Under the pieces are notes generated by a model. The model saw nothing but the letters and a program-made list of their open reading frames with translations. It was not told the DNA's origin and did not search any database. From the IMG/VR virus record IMGVR_UViG_3300028361_000012, positions 62,001 to 126,000 of that record: DNA of 64,000 nt; one strand, given 5' to 3'. Both the position numbers and the translations under genes were made by a program. This DNA is from a virus. This document shows positions 24,385-32,940 of the stretch, in pieces. Position 1 is the first letter of the stretch, and every line of letters starts with the position of its first letter.

Positions 24385-24998
24385 TGGATATTAGAAAAAT
24401 AATAAGAGAAGAGTTAAAAAAAAGTTCTATATTCGTAGTCATGAATGAAGGACACACGACTAACGACAAGAATTACGACTTTCCACCTATAAAGATATAT
24501 GATAAGTTGGCTGAGTTAAAATCAACAGGCGCAAAGCTTGATAATAACTATTCAGACAATATTGCAGGTTTGCAAGTTTTATCTACTGGAGAAAGAAGTG
24601 GAAGAGCTCTTGCTGAAGTAGGATACCCAGACGGCACGGTTGTATTGTTTTACAGTTCTATGAAAGGTACGGGCTCCAAAACTCAAGGAGATTGGTATCC
24701 AATACCAGGATTTGCTGCAGAAGCATCCATGAGAGTTCCAAAAGGTTGGTTCATAAAAGAGCATGGAATTGACAATAGATATGGAATTAAAACCTTTCAA
24801 GGAACTGCTGATTATCTCGCAGCAAACGAAGGTGGTATTAACAGAGATGATATTGAAGAAATTGATATGTCAATTGGAGGCAATGGTTTGAAACCAGGTC
24901 AACCAAGAGAGTTTCCTAAAGAAAAAACTGGAGGACACTCCTTGAATATTAGCGTTAGCGATGGCCCTCACGAGTTCCCACAAGAAAAAGATTTTTAA
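24384..24998 (+). CDS. Leader-bearing protein, probable capsid-targeted (4)
   Basis: 204 aa from ATG 24384 (an adjacent ATG at 24381 is also possible). Leader MDIRKIIREELKKSSIF. The body has a GRALAEVGYPDGTVVLFYSS strand region and a Gly/Pro-rich end with two EFPKEK/EFPQEK repeats. Not recognised. Last of the four-gene run. Confidence 0.72.
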   Translation: MDIRKIIREELKKSSIFVVMNEGHTTNDKNYDFPPIKIYDKLAELKSTGAKLDNNYSDNIAGLQVLSTGERSGRALAEVGYPDGTVVLFYSSMKGTGSKTQGDWYPIPGFAAEASMRVPKGWFIKEHGIDNRYGIKTFQGTADYLAANEGGINRDDIEEIDMSIGGNGLKPGQPREFPKEKTGGHSLNISVSDGPHEFPQEKDF

Positions 24999-25051
24999 AC
25001 TTTTTATCAACACTTTAGAACATAATTGTTTTTTTTGTCGTATAATTGCAT

Positions 25052-25978
25052 ATGAGAAAATCCAAAACAACATCCTACGACTCTAAAGCTCAAAACTTTC
25101 TTAAGTATAATGGTAATTCGAGAAAGAATGAAATCTATGTAAATTGTAGAGTTTATTCTCCAGATGGTAATTTAATGTTTCTCTGTGTTGATAAAAAAAT
25201 TGACTGGTACCTTAGTCGTGTTGATGAAAAAACCAAGAAACCTTTAGCTTTCGAGATAAAGCATATAAATCCTATTTTAAATTTCTTGTTTACTATTTTT
25301 TCAGTTAAAATGAAAAGTAGAAAGATACAATTTAACTTTGAACCTAAAGATGAAGGGAATAAGGGAGATAAGTATTCTTTATCTAAAAAGAAAAATAGGT
25401 GTGTTGTAACTGGAAGTAAAATTCTTGAGTCATTGACAACACATCACATTTCTCCATATTGCTACAGAAAGTATTTTCCAGAAGAATATAAGAGCGCTAA
25501 TTCTCATGACATAGTTCCGATAAGAAGTAATGAGCATTATGAGTACGAGAGAGTTGCTGATAAGCTAAAGATAAAATTAGCAAAGAAATACAATGCTCCT
25601 CTTGAAGGTAGCTCAACTATAAATCATGAATTATTTTATGCTATAAAATCTGCGCATGCAATTAAAAATCATGGAGACCAAATCCCTAAAGATAAATTAG
25701 ATGACCATAAAGAAAAGATTAGAATCTACACTGGAAGGAAAAATGTAACTCAAAAAGTAATTGATAACTTAATTGAAATTAGTTACGATGAAGCTAAGAA
25801 GATGAAATCTCATGGAGAGATTGTTGTTGAGAAATTAATACTTGAAGGCCCAGATTCAATTCAGGCATTTGTAGAAATGTGGAGAAAACATTTCATTGAC
25901 ACAATGAAGCCTAAATATATGCCAAAGCATTGGGATATTAAAAGGCCAGCATCCAGGTTGGATAATAAAAATCAATAA
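25052..25978 (+). CDS. HNH-like protein resembling the C-terminal domain of EXD2
   Basis: 308 aa. CVVTGSKILESLTTHHISPY followed by RKYFPEEYKSANSHDIVPI and HYEYERVADKLKIKLAKKY resembles the domain found at the C-terminus of EXD2-type proteins, an HNH/treble-clef-like fold; the exonuclease domain is absent. It could be a nuclease or a DNA-binding protein. A GAACAT...CGTATAA promoter motif lies just upstream (25016-25047). Confidence 0.6.
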   Translation: MRKSKTTSYDSKAQNFLKYNGNSRKNEIYVNCRVYSPDGNLMFLCVDKKIDWYLSRVDEKTKKPLAFEIKHINPILNFLFTIFSVKMKSRKIQFNFEPKDEGNKGDKYSLSKKKNRCVVTGSKILESLTTHHISPYCYRKYFPEEYKSANSHDIVPIRSNEHYEYERVADKLKIKLAKKYNAPLEGSSTINHELFYAIKSAHAIKNHGDQIPKDKLDDHKEKIRIYTGRKNVTQKVIDNLIEISYDEAKKMKSHGEIVVEKLILEGPDSIQAFVEMWRKHFIDTMKPKYMPKHWDIKRPASRLDNKNQ

Positions 25979-25993
25979 ACCCTTTCACGAAAA

Positions 25994-26020
25994 GAACATT
26001 TTAATTATATTTGCGTATAA
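25994..26020 (+). promoter_or_regulatory. Phage promoter motif GAACATTTT...TATTTGCGTATAA
   Basis: GAACATTTT then TTATATTTGCG (TAnnTTTG) ending on the ATG of the HAD gene. The transcript would be leaderless or nearly so. Confidence 0.6.
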
Positions 26021-26490
26021 TGAATATAGTATTTTTAGATATAGACGGAGTGTTGGCTTCTTGGTTAAAGATGGGAAACTCAACAGAAAATAGAGATGTT
26101 GATGGTCACCTTTTTGAACCTGCAGCAATTGATGCATTAAATAAAATAACCAATCACATTGATGGTAAGATTGTAGTTTCATCAACCTGGAGAAAAACGA
26201 GAAGCTTAGAAGTATTTCAAGACCTATTCAAAAAAAGAGGAATTGAAGCTGAAGTAATCGGGTTAACACCAGAACTTGACAATGGAAGAGCTGATGAAAT
26301 TCAGCACTGGATTGACGATAATGATGTTGATTATTTTGTTATAATTGATGACATAACCAGAGGAATCGAAGAACACTTCAAGTATGATATAAATATTCTG
26401 AGAACGAATCTTTATAGGTGCCTTGACAACTACGATTATCTATATGTAGAGAATAGTTATAAATTATACAAAAAAGGAATAAGAAGATGA
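26020..26490 (+). CDS. HAD-like phosphatase
   Basis: 156 aa. Motif I FLDIDGVLASW (residues 5-15), motif II VVSSTWRKT, motif IV FVIIDDITRG: a small HAD phosphatase without an obvious cap. Substrate unknown; polynucleotide 3'-phosphatase or nucleotidase activity are options given the RNA ligase close by. It overlaps the next gene by four bases. Confidence 0.75.
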   Translation: MNIVFLDIDGVLASWLKMGNSTENRDVDGHLFEPAAIDALNKITNHIDGKIVVSSTWRKTRSLEVFQDLFKKRGIEAEVIGLTPELDNGRADEIQHWIDDNDVDYFVIIDDITRGIEEHFKYDINILRTNLYRCLDNYDYLYVENSYKLYKKGIRR

Positions 26491-26675
26491 GTGCAACTAC
26501 AACAGCAGATGAGAAAATAGAAAGTGTCAGAGCTAATGTTCGTGATGCTGTTAAGGATTTAAGAGAATTTCTGGACCCAGAAACATGGGGAAGCGGAGAT
26601 TATAGTGATGAATTTATAGAAGAGGTTGAAGAGGTATATCTCGAACTTTGTAGGATTAAGAAAAAGTTAAAATAA
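26487..26675 (+). CDS. Small acidic helical protein, 62 aa
   Basis: MSATTTADEKIESVRANVRD then EEVEEVYLELCRIKKKL. Predicted helical, not recognised. Its ATG overlaps the previous stop (ATGA), and its TAA overlaps the RNA ligase ATG (TAATG). Confidence 0.6.
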   Translation: MSATTTADEKIESVRANVRDAVKDLREFLDPETWGSGDYSDEFIEEVEEVYLELCRIKKKLK

Positions 26676-27478
26676 TGAGTAGCTAGGATAAATATGGAAG
26701 ATGCCTTCATGCAAAGATTTCGCTCGGAACGACATCTGATGACCGCTTCATGCCTAAGGGTTACGTCAAGGCTTTTGCTGAAATGCCAGAGCTTGTAATG
26801 ACAGAAAAGCTTGATGGACAAAATAACCACTTCAAAAAAGAAGGAGTATTTGCCAGAAGTCATGTTACTCCAACAGCACATCCTTGGGATAAGCCAATGC
26901 GTGAACGCTGGGAGTTGATTAAAAATGACCTTGGTAAGCTTGAATTGTTTGGCGAGAACATGTATGGAATTCACTCTGTTGCTTACAAGAATCTTGAATC
27001 TTATTATTATGTATTCGCTGCCAGAGAAAATGGCAAGTGGTTATCTTGGGAGGAAGTCCAGTTCTACGCTGCCATGTTTGATTTTCCAACGGTTCCAGTG
27101 ATTCCTATTAAAACAACATTGAAAGATTTTTATCGTGATGATGTTGATGAAGATGTTTTGCTTGACAATTGGTTAAAAGAGAATCTGGGAATGACTTGGG
27201 TTGAAAGTGTTGATACTCCAGGGTTGCTTGGTGGATACGACCTTGATACTGGAGCTGACTCATCTGAAGGATTTGTGATTAGAAACATTGAAGGATACGA
27301 TAGTAGAAACGCTGGAGTTCTTGACGTGCATCATAACGAATTCAACAATTTGTTCAAACTGGTTCGCCAGGGTCACGTTAAAACTGATGAGCACTGGACA
27401 AAAACCTGGAAGCCTGCAGAACTTGTTGATTACAGCAAGTATAAGTGGTATGGATATGAATTTATGAACAGAAAATAG
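26675..27478 (+). CDS. RNA ligase with in-frame TAG at codon 4
   Basis: ATG AGT AGC TAG then DKYGRCLHAKISLGTTSDDR. The next ATG (26750) falls inside what looks like the conserved N-terminal region of this RNA ligase family (GTTSDDR precedes the active site). The nucleotidyl motif is TEKLDGQN with the adenylylated lysine at about residue 45, then FARSH, ELFGENMYGIHS, SSEGFVIR and FKLVRQGH as later ligase motifs. Length 267 aa with readthrough. It seals RNA nicks, probably broken tRNA. It ends at TAG, overlapping the GTG of the next gene. Confidence 0.85.
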
Positions 27479-27654
27479 TGGGTTTTTGGAAAAGACTTTT
27501 TGGAAAGAAAGATGAGTTTGAACTTGATGAAATTAAAGTTTATGAAATTGCTGGTCACAAGATTGAGTTTATTGAAAGTCATAGCATTGCTGGGTGTTTG
27601 TATAGCATGTCGGTTGATGGGAAGGGCTTTTTTCTTTTTAAAACTTGCAGGTAA
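27478..27654 (+). CDS. Small protein coupled to RNA ligase, 58 aa
   Basis: Starts with GTG overlapping the ligase TAG (TAGTG). MGFWKRLFGKKDEFELDEIK then IAGHKIEFIESHSIAG. Not recognised. A longer frame in another phase (27500-27685) looks like its shadow. Confidence 0.5.
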   Translation: MGFWKRLFGKKDEFELDEIKVYEIAGHKIEFIESHSIAGCLYSMSVDGKGFFLFKTCR

Positions 27655-27762
27655 CGGTAGGTATAAACACAGTGCCTATCAATGAACTTAATTAACAACA
27701 CTAAAATTAAAATTATGAAATATCATATCAAAAAAGCACTAAAGGCATTGGGTTTATACAAT

Positions 27763-28039
27763 GTTATGTGCCGTACTTTTTTATGTAAACGTAAATTTAT
27801 TGTAGAACCATTTGTTTACATCGACAAGCGTGATGGAATTGCAAGAGGTGAAATTACTGATAAAGTACGTTGGTTAGAAAAATTTGAAGTTAAAACCCAA
27901 TGTATTGAATTTGCAGAAGCAGAATTTTGGAAAGAGGCTCGTATAAAGTATGGGTTTTGTGATGCTATATGGTTGTTTTAGTATGGCACATAACGTTTAG
28001 GCTAAAAATTGGTGAGGCACGAACTTGTTTTTAGGTAGT
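27763..28039 (+). mobile_element. Integron-like gene cassette 1
   Basis: The cassette starts GTTATGTGCC (27763-27772), and its perfect reverse complement GGCACATAAC lies at 27985-27994, followed by an imperfect palindrome and then GTTACCC. This is the geometry of a cassette bounded by attC sites. The single gene inside (from ATG 27766) fills the cassette. Confidence 0.65.
27766..27981 (+). CDS. Cassette-borne hypothetical protein
   Basis: 71 aa from the cassette ATG. An upstream in-frame start (27715, MKYHIKKALKALGLYN) would fuse phage-side sequence to it. Not recognised: RKFIVEPFVYIDKRDGIARG then an aromatic C-terminus. It ends at TAG just before the attC-like site. Confidence 0.5.
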   Translation: MCRTFLCKRKFIVEPFVYIDKRDGIARGEITDKVRWLEKFEVKTQCIEFAEAEFWKEARIKYGFCDAIWLF

Positions 28040-28046
28040 GTTACCC
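27985..28046 (+). repeat. attC-like site 1
   Basis: GGCACATAAC, then CTAAAAA/TTTTTAG inner arms, then GTTACCC. The outer parts pair with the starts of the two cassettes, not with each other, as expected for a recombined attC. Confidence 0.6.
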
Positions 28047-28347
28047 ACCGTTAAATTGAAAGATATGATGACAATAAATTTAAATATAAAAGCAAATGTA
28101 AGCAGTATTTCACTTTCTGAAATATATGAACTATTGCAAAAATATAGCCTTGAAAAAGTAAAGGATAAAAAAGTGTATGAATTTAAGGGCTTTAAATTTC
28201 AGATTGAAACTGAAATAAATATGGCTATAAACTATGTTGTTACCGAACTACCTTAATGGTGGGTAACGTTTTGCGTATATGAGAAGTGGCACTTGCAGAA
28301 AGTTTAAATTTAGTACGAATGTTTATGTGTCATTTCTTATATACGCT
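28040..28347 (+). mobile_element. Integron-like gene cassette 2
   Basis: Starts GTTACCCACCGTTAA (28040-28054). Its end carries TTAATGGTGGGTAAC (28253-28267), complementary at 14 of 15 positions. One small gene inside. No integrase is in the window. Confidence 0.65.
28065..28256 (+). CDS. Cassette-borne small protein, 63 aa
   Basis: MMTINLNIKANVSSISLSEI then KVYEFKGFKFQIETEIN. Not recognised. It ends in TAA three bases into the cassette's terminal inverted sequence. Confidence 0.6.
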   Translation: MMTINLNIKANVSSISLSEIYELLQKYSLEKVKDKKVYEFKGFKFQIETEINMAINYVVTELP

Positions 28348-28358
28348 GTTAGCACAAG
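28258..28358 (+). repeat. attC-like site 2
   Basis: GGTGGGTAACG, then GCGTATATGAGAAGTGGCAC paired imperfectly with GTGTCATTTCTTATATACGC, then GTTAGCAC: a roughly 100-nt palindromic site with core-like AAC and GTT ends. Confidence 0.65.
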
Positions 28359-28411
28359 TACGGTTTGTTTAGTGGAGGTCTAATTTTAGAATATTTATAT
28401 ATAAAAAGAAT

Positions 28412-28666
28412 ATGGAAATAAGGGAAATGATAGAAAAGGTGAGGGGTTTTGGTAAAACTATTGTATATACTTGTGTTGATGGTATTTATGATAAAACCAA
28501 GAAGCCCATTGATTATTTTTCGATTAATTTAGATTATGCAAAACATTTTGGAGATAATTGTTACAAAGTTACTTTACTAACAAGTGGGTATAATATTTTA
28601 AACTTAGAAGAATGGAATGAAATTTATACTGAGAAAACTGGGTTAAATGGTAATAAATGGGGTTAA
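28412..28666 (+). CDS. Hypothetical protein, 84 aa
   Basis: MEIREMIEKVRGFGKTIVYT then a mixed soluble protein. Not recognised. It lies directly after the second attC-like site and may be a third cassette lacking its own attC. Its end overlaps the next gene by 20 nt. Confidence 0.5.
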   Translation: MEIREMIEKVRGFGKTIVYTCVDGIYDKTKKPIDYFSINLDYAKHFGDNCYKVTLLTSGYNILNLEEWNEIYTEKTGLNGNKWG

Positions 28667-28964
28667 GATTCCAGCAGTTACTTATTTTGCAAACTTAGCT
28701 ACTTGTCCAATCGCCTCTCTTGCAAAAGGTTTTGATAGAGTTCATAATCTATTGACAATGGTTGGAGGCTTCAAGCCAGAAAAGCAATCAGAATACCTTA
28801 AAGAAACTATGGAGGAAATTGTACCAACGCTTAAAGAGGCTCGTAGAACACATGTCTCTCAAGAGCCGATTTACGAAAACATTAAATTCGTAATGACAAA
28901 TCAGACAATTTTATATAATGAGATGCTTAATAGCAAAAACCAAGCCAGCATTACTACTGTTTAA
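28647..28964 (+). CDS. Hypothetical protein, 105 aa
   Basis: MVINGVKIPAVTYFANLATC then helical, moderately acidic sequence. Not recognised. A terminator follows at 28995. Confidence 0.6.
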   Translation: MVINGVKIPAVTYFANLATCPIASLAKGFDRVHNLLTMVGGFKPEKQSEYLKETMEEIVPTLKEARRTHVSQEPIYENIKFVMTNQTILYNEMLNSKNQASITTV

Positions 28965-28994
28965 AAGGCTGAAAACTAACATACTAATACTGAC

Positions 28995-29027
28995 AAAATG
29001 GCACTAAAATTAGTGCCATTTTTTTAT
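28995..29027 (+). terminator. Rho-independent terminator
   Basis: AAATGGCACTAA/TTAGTGCCATTT hairpin with T tract. Confidence 0.88.
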
Positions 29028-29077
29028 TAACATTTAGTGTTTTTTACCCCGTTTTTCGTTTATGTAACTATTTATAG

Positions 29078-29443
29078 ATGTATAAAAAGTTATACGAGTT
29101 CTTTGAAAAATTAACATTTAAAGTTATGAAAAACACAAATTTTATCAAGCCGAGCGAATGCGATTTAGGCGAAAACTGGGTAGATTACTACTTAGAAATT
29201 AGTAACATCAAGAAGGGCGAGACCCTTTATGAATGTGAAAAAGGATATAATTATCAATTAAAAGCATTGGAGGATGCTAAAAGAATACAGGACGGATGGG
29301 TATGCAAAGTGCGAAACTCTCATAATGAGATAGTGGAGCTATATATTTCAGCAAACACACACCACTGCGGTCCAAATTTATTTAGAAGCCCTCAATATTT
29401 AACGTGTGATGAAGAAAAAGGCTCAGTTTACTTTATTCACTAA
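29078..29443 (+). CDS. Hypothetical protein, 121 aa
   Basis: MYKKLYEFFEKLTFKVMKNT; a second possible start is the MKN at residue 17. The end (NTHHCGPNLFRSPQYLTCDE) has Cys/His residues. Not recognised. AACTATTTATAG lies 3-15 nt before the ATG. Confidence 0.6.
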   Translation: MYKKLYEFFEKLTFKVMKNTNFIKPSECDLGENWVDYYLEISNIKKGETLYECEKGYNYQLKALEDAKRIQDGWVCKVRNSHNEIVELYISANTHHCGPNLFRSPQYLTCDEEKGSVYFIH

Positions 29444-29486
29444 GTAGTTGCTCCAAAATGGAACAATTTAAGTTTTATGACGTATA

Positions 29487-29520
29487 AAAGGGGAATCATT
29501 AATTTGGTTCCCCTTTTTTT
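29487..29520 (+). terminator. Rho-independent terminator
   Basis: AAGGGGAA/TTCCCCTT hairpin with T tract. Confidence 0.85.
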
Positions 29521-29538
29521 ATTTCGTAAATTCGTGCA

Positions 29539-29727
29539 ATGGAAAACAATGATATAACAGTTGAGTGTTTTGTGTGTAATCACAGATATGTAAATCATAT
29601 AGGTTCTACAGAGTGTTGTGGGACTCTTGCTTATTTAGTAAAAGACAATAAAGCAACAAATGATGCAGTCCTATTTATTAAGACCGAAAAGGGAATAGAG
29701 CCAACTACTTTAAACATTAAAAAATAA
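29539..29727 (+). CDS. Small zinc-binding-like protein, 62 aa
   Basis: Contains CFVCNHRY and ECCGTLAY, a likely zinc knuckle. Not otherwise recognised. Its TAA overlaps the next ATG (TAATG). Confidence 0.6.
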   Translation: MENNDITVECFVCNHRYVNHIGSTECCGTLAYLVKDNKATNDAVLFIKTEKGIEPTTLNIKK

Positions 29728-30521
29728 TGAAAGAACAAACAGAAAGATTGGGCACAATCAAGATTAGTGATTTCGCCTTAAGACATTTCGACCAAGACTT
29801 TGGTGGAACAAAAATTCTAAATTTAGAACCAGTAGATTTTGAACAACATCTTAATGGTTTTAAAAATCTATACTTTGACAAACCAGAAGATAGAATGATT
29901 GATAAATCAGATGGGCATGTTCGTGTTAACATTCTTGATGGATATGCTCCGTTCTGTAAACTTCTTGTTATGGCAAACATAACTGATGCTAAAGCTGGAG
30001 CAATTCCTTTTGAGTTAGCACACTACCCTTTTGTTAGAAGCGGATATTCATCAAGAAGAAAAGGTGAATGGCCAGTGTTATCAAGATGGCTTGAGCTTCC
30101 ATTTGGCAAGCCAGTGGCAAAATACACAATCACTGTTCTTTACAGCAAGGCGCAGATGGACAAAGAAGCTTTGATTGATTATGAGAAAACTTTAGCAAGA
30201 GGTGGAGTTGACGCAATCGGTCTTGAGAAGTCAGAGCCTTTTGATGCCGATTGGGGTGTTGTTGCAATACTTGGTCAGATGACTCCGAGAGAGGAGCCAA
30301 TGAAGCCAATTACAATGATGAGAAATTACATGGACCTATCAATGGGTGGTAGTGGAATGAAACTTCCAGTTCCTCCAGTGAAGCCAAATCTTGTAGAGGA
30401 ATCAGAATTAATGAAGAAATACAACAGTGATGTTGTGAAGTACCAAACAGAGATGAAGGAAATTGAAGACAATTTCGAAAAGTCTGTCAAGTTCTGGGAA
30501 ACTCATATGACAGTTAAATAA
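29727..30521 (+). CDS. DUF3228-family protein
   Basis: 264 aa. FALRHFDQDFGGTKI, NILDGYAPFCKLLVM, FVRSGYSSRRKGEWPVLSRW and KYTITVLYSKAQMDKEA follow the DUF3228 pattern as I know it. The biochemical role of this family is unknown to me. It heads a run with a zinc-finger protein and an ATP-grasp protein. Confidence 0.75.
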   Translation: MKEQTERLGTIKISDFALRHFDQDFGGTKILNLEPVDFEQHLNGFKNLYFDKPEDRMIDKSDGHVRVNILDGYAPFCKLLVMANITDAKAGAIPFELAHYPFVRSGYSSRRKGEWPVLSRWLELPFGKPVAKYTITVLYSKAQMDKEALIDYEKTLARGGVDAIGLEKSEPFDADWGVVAILGQMTPREEPMKPITMMRNYMDLSMGGSGMKLPVPPVKPNLVEESELMKKYNSDVVKYQTEMKEIEDNFEKSVKFWETHMTVK

Positions 30522-30522
30522 T

Positions 30523-30846
30523 ATGAAACGATATTTAAGACAATTGAGTTGGTTTAGAAAACTAACAGGAAATCTTTATTACTTCGTTAATAGCGAATGG
30601 ATTATAAATACTGATTTTGTAAAAGGAACAAAGCTTGAGAAAGCAGAAGGGTGGAAGCATTCTTTAAACTGGTGTTCATGCGGAAATGAATTATCTCATT
30701 CAGAATCTTATTCTTATGAATTAGAGAATGGTGTTTGGAGTTATGAGTGTAGTCACTGCAAAAAAGAGCAATATAAAAACGCAATGCTTGGTCCGTTTAT
30801 AATAGAGTGTGACAAAACGGGTAGGCCTTTAAATTTTGATTCATAA
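30523..30846 (+). CDS. Hypothetical protein with zinc-ribbon motif
   Basis: 107 aa. NWCSCGNELSHSE and YECSHCKKEQ form a four-Cys zinc ribbon. The TAA overlaps the next ATG (TAATG). Not recognised beyond that. Confidence 0.65.
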   Translation: MKRYLRQLSWFRKLTGNLYYFVNSEWIINTDFVKGTKLEKAEGWKHSLNWCSCGNELSHSESYSYELENGVWSYECSHCKKEQYKNAMLGPFIIECDKTGRPLNFDS

Positions 30847-31664
30847 TGAAGAAAGTGAGGTGGATTATTCAGGACAACCTGATAGCAGAAAACGACAGGA
30901 ACCAATTTCAAGATGCTTGTGATAAACTGGGTATTGAGCACGTAGAAGTTATAGTAGTTCCTTTTTCAGATGAATTACCAGAGTTTCCAGTTGATGATGA
31001 GTATGAGAATATTTATTATGGCTCAACTACTTTTATGAATAATCTTCATGAGCAATTGAATCCAGTTGGGTTGTTTTATAATCCAGATACTTTCTCTATG
31101 GAGAACTATATTAATAAGTGGGGTGAACACATGCTTTCATCTGGAGCTGAGATAATGAAGGTTTCAGAATTTCTTGATAATGACAGAAGCAATCCATGTA
31201 TAACTTTGTTTGTTAGACCAGATGGTGATGGAAAAGAGTTTGATGGCACAGCAGCTAATGAATATGAAATCATGGACATGATTGAGCGCATGATTAAGTA
31301 CGAAGGTCCGTTGAATGAAGATTCTAAAATACTTGTTGGCCCAGCTTACAACATACATAAAGAGTGGAGAAATTATTGTGTAGATGGAAAGGTAGTAACC
31401 AGTTCAAGGTACAGAGAGAACTTTAGACTTTCAAAGTCTGGAGAAGACATTCCAGCAGATATGATTCAGTTTGTTGAAGACAGACTAAGTGAGTATGCTC
31501 CACATGAGGTCATAGCTATTGATATAGCAAGTGTAAGACATGAAGATGGTGATATGAGGTATTATATCATTGAGTGTGGATGCATGAACTCAGTAGGGTT
31601 CTATCACGCTGATATTGAAAAGTATGTTGAGGCTTTGACAGAGTATGTTAAAACAAACCTTTAA
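30846..31664 (+). CDS. ATP-grasp domain protein
   Basis: 272 aa. CITLFVRPDGDGKEFDG, KILVGPAYNIHKEWRNYCVDG and YYIIECGCMNSVGFY fit the compact ATP-grasp proteins (DUF4343 type), with Glu-Cys-Gly-Cys-Met-Asn as the metal-binding end. Such enzymes make amide or thioester bonds; the substrate is unknown. A second ATP-grasp protein is at 46815. Confidence 0.75.
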   Translation: MKKVRWIIQDNLIAENDRNQFQDACDKLGIEHVEVIVVPFSDELPEFPVDDEYENIYYGSTTFMNNLHEQLNPVGLFYNPDTFSMENYINKWGEHMLSSGAEIMKVSEFLDNDRSNPCITLFVRPDGDGKEFDGTAANEYEIMDMIERMIKYEGPLNEDSKILVGPAYNIHKEWRNYCVDGKVVTSSRYRENFRLSKSGEDIPADMIQFVEDRLSEYAPHEVIAIDIASVRHEDGDMRYYIIECGCMNSVGFYHADIEKYVEALTEYVKTNL

Positions 31665-31694
31665 CCATAGGAGCGTTATTAAGAAGGAAGTGTT

Positions 31695-32279
31695 TTAGTA
31701 TTTCCTTTTTTGTTTATCATCTTCTATGTTTGCCCATAACCATAAGTGGCTTTTCTCAAACCTTTCTTGTTGTTGTTTTATCGCAAGAAGTCTGTTCTTA
31801 ATTATAGCAATTTCTTTATCAGTAATATTGAACTTAATTCCAAGCTCATTACAAATAGAGTATAGAGCTAGAAGGTCTTTCGACTTATTAGCTTTTGTAG
31901 CTTTATAGTAAAGTTCATTTAGCGCATCGCTATTCACTTTGTCTGGATGTGTCTTTTGAACAATTTTTCTTTATAGGTGTTTTACTTTTTCAGGGTCTCC
32001 CACCAATAGCAAAGCTGGTTCCTTGTTTTCTGTTTTTGGGCCAGTATACACAACTACTTCTTTAGAGTCTGACAAGATTGGTCCTGGAGCAACGTTTTCG
32101 CCAGAACCCGATTCTGGGTACTCAGGCTCTTTCTCTTCATCTGGTTCAAGTAACTTACCAAACCTATCCTTGCAAGCTTGCTTAAGTATAGGCCCGTCAT
32201 TCAATAGTTTTCTTAAGTGCTTCTCAAATATAGAGCTATACTCTACAGCAAACTCTTCCTTAAAATCAACATCAGACAT
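31695..32279 (-). pseudogene. J-domain protein gene split by an in-frame TAA
   Basis: The 102-aa frame from 32279 ends ...PEKVKHL TAA (31971-31973). The same phase then continues RKIVQKTHPDKVNSDALNEL, which is a J-domain end with the HPD motif. J-domains read L-Y-R-K at this place, so the TAA replaces a Tyr codon by a single base change. A separate start at GTG 31937 would lose the HPD. Either the gene is broken, or the stop is bypassed, or it is a sequence error. J-proteins stimulate DnaK ATPase. Confidence 0.7.
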
Positions 32280-32352
32280 TAGATAGTTAATAGTTTTTTA
32301 GACTCTAATATGTTGAGTTTAATAGACATTTAGTATTTTTCTATAAAAATTT

Positions 32353-32379
32353 GAAACATTTTTTAACTTTTATACGTAC
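32353..32379 (+). promoter_or_regulatory. Phage promoter motif GAAACATTTT...TTTATACGTA
   Basis: One of the recurrent two-part motifs, 12 nt before the lipoprotein start. Confidence 0.5.
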
Positions 32380-32390
32380 AAGATAATATT

Positions 32391-32858
32391 ATGAGAAACT
32401 ATATTTACATATTATTAGTCTGTTTAATCACTGTGTCATGTGATGAGCTTGAAATAAAGCCAGGCCCAGGTCCATTGGTTACAGCTAAAGATAGCTCTTC
32501 TGAGTTAGAAAATAAACCTTTTTCTAATCCTGCTTTGATATATGGAAGCGATTTTGGAAACTTCTTCCAAACTTTGTATATACAAGGCGAGTATGAAACT
32601 ATGCTGGCGTTTACTTCTCAAATGAGCATTGACCTACACGGTGAAGATGTTATTCTTGAGCACTATAAAAAAATGCAGTTCGGATACAAACTTGGTAAGC
32701 CTAAGAAAATGTATGATGAAGATGGCATTAAGACTCTTGTTTATATAGCAGAAATTAATGCTACTGAAGTAAGAACTCACTTAGATATTGTAATCGAAAA
32801 TGATTCATGTAAAATAATTGTATACCAAGATTTGGAAGACTTTCCAATGAAGTATTAA
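32391..32858 (+). CDS. Phage lipoprotein
   Basis: 155 aa. Signal peptide MRNYIYILLVCLITVSC ends in a lipobox-like VSC, so Cys17 would be lipidated after signal peptidase II cleavage. The mature part is acidic, with a small alpha/beta domain from about 60 to 155. A phage lipoprotein often acts in superinfection exclusion; that role is inferred, as I see no family match. Confidence 0.7.
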   Translation: MRNYIYILLVCLITVSCDELEIKPGPGPLVTAKDSSSELENKPFSNPALIYGSDFGNFFQTLYIQGEYETMLAFTSQMSIDLHGEDVILEHYKKMQFGYKLGKPKKMYDEDGIKTLVYIAEINATEVRTHLDIVIENDSCKIIVYQDLEDFPMKY

Positions 32859-32940
32859 AAAATATAGGCTAAAATTTGCATAGGTTGTAAATTTTGGCTT
32901 ATTTTGTAGTCGCTAAACTAATAATTAATTAAATAAACAA

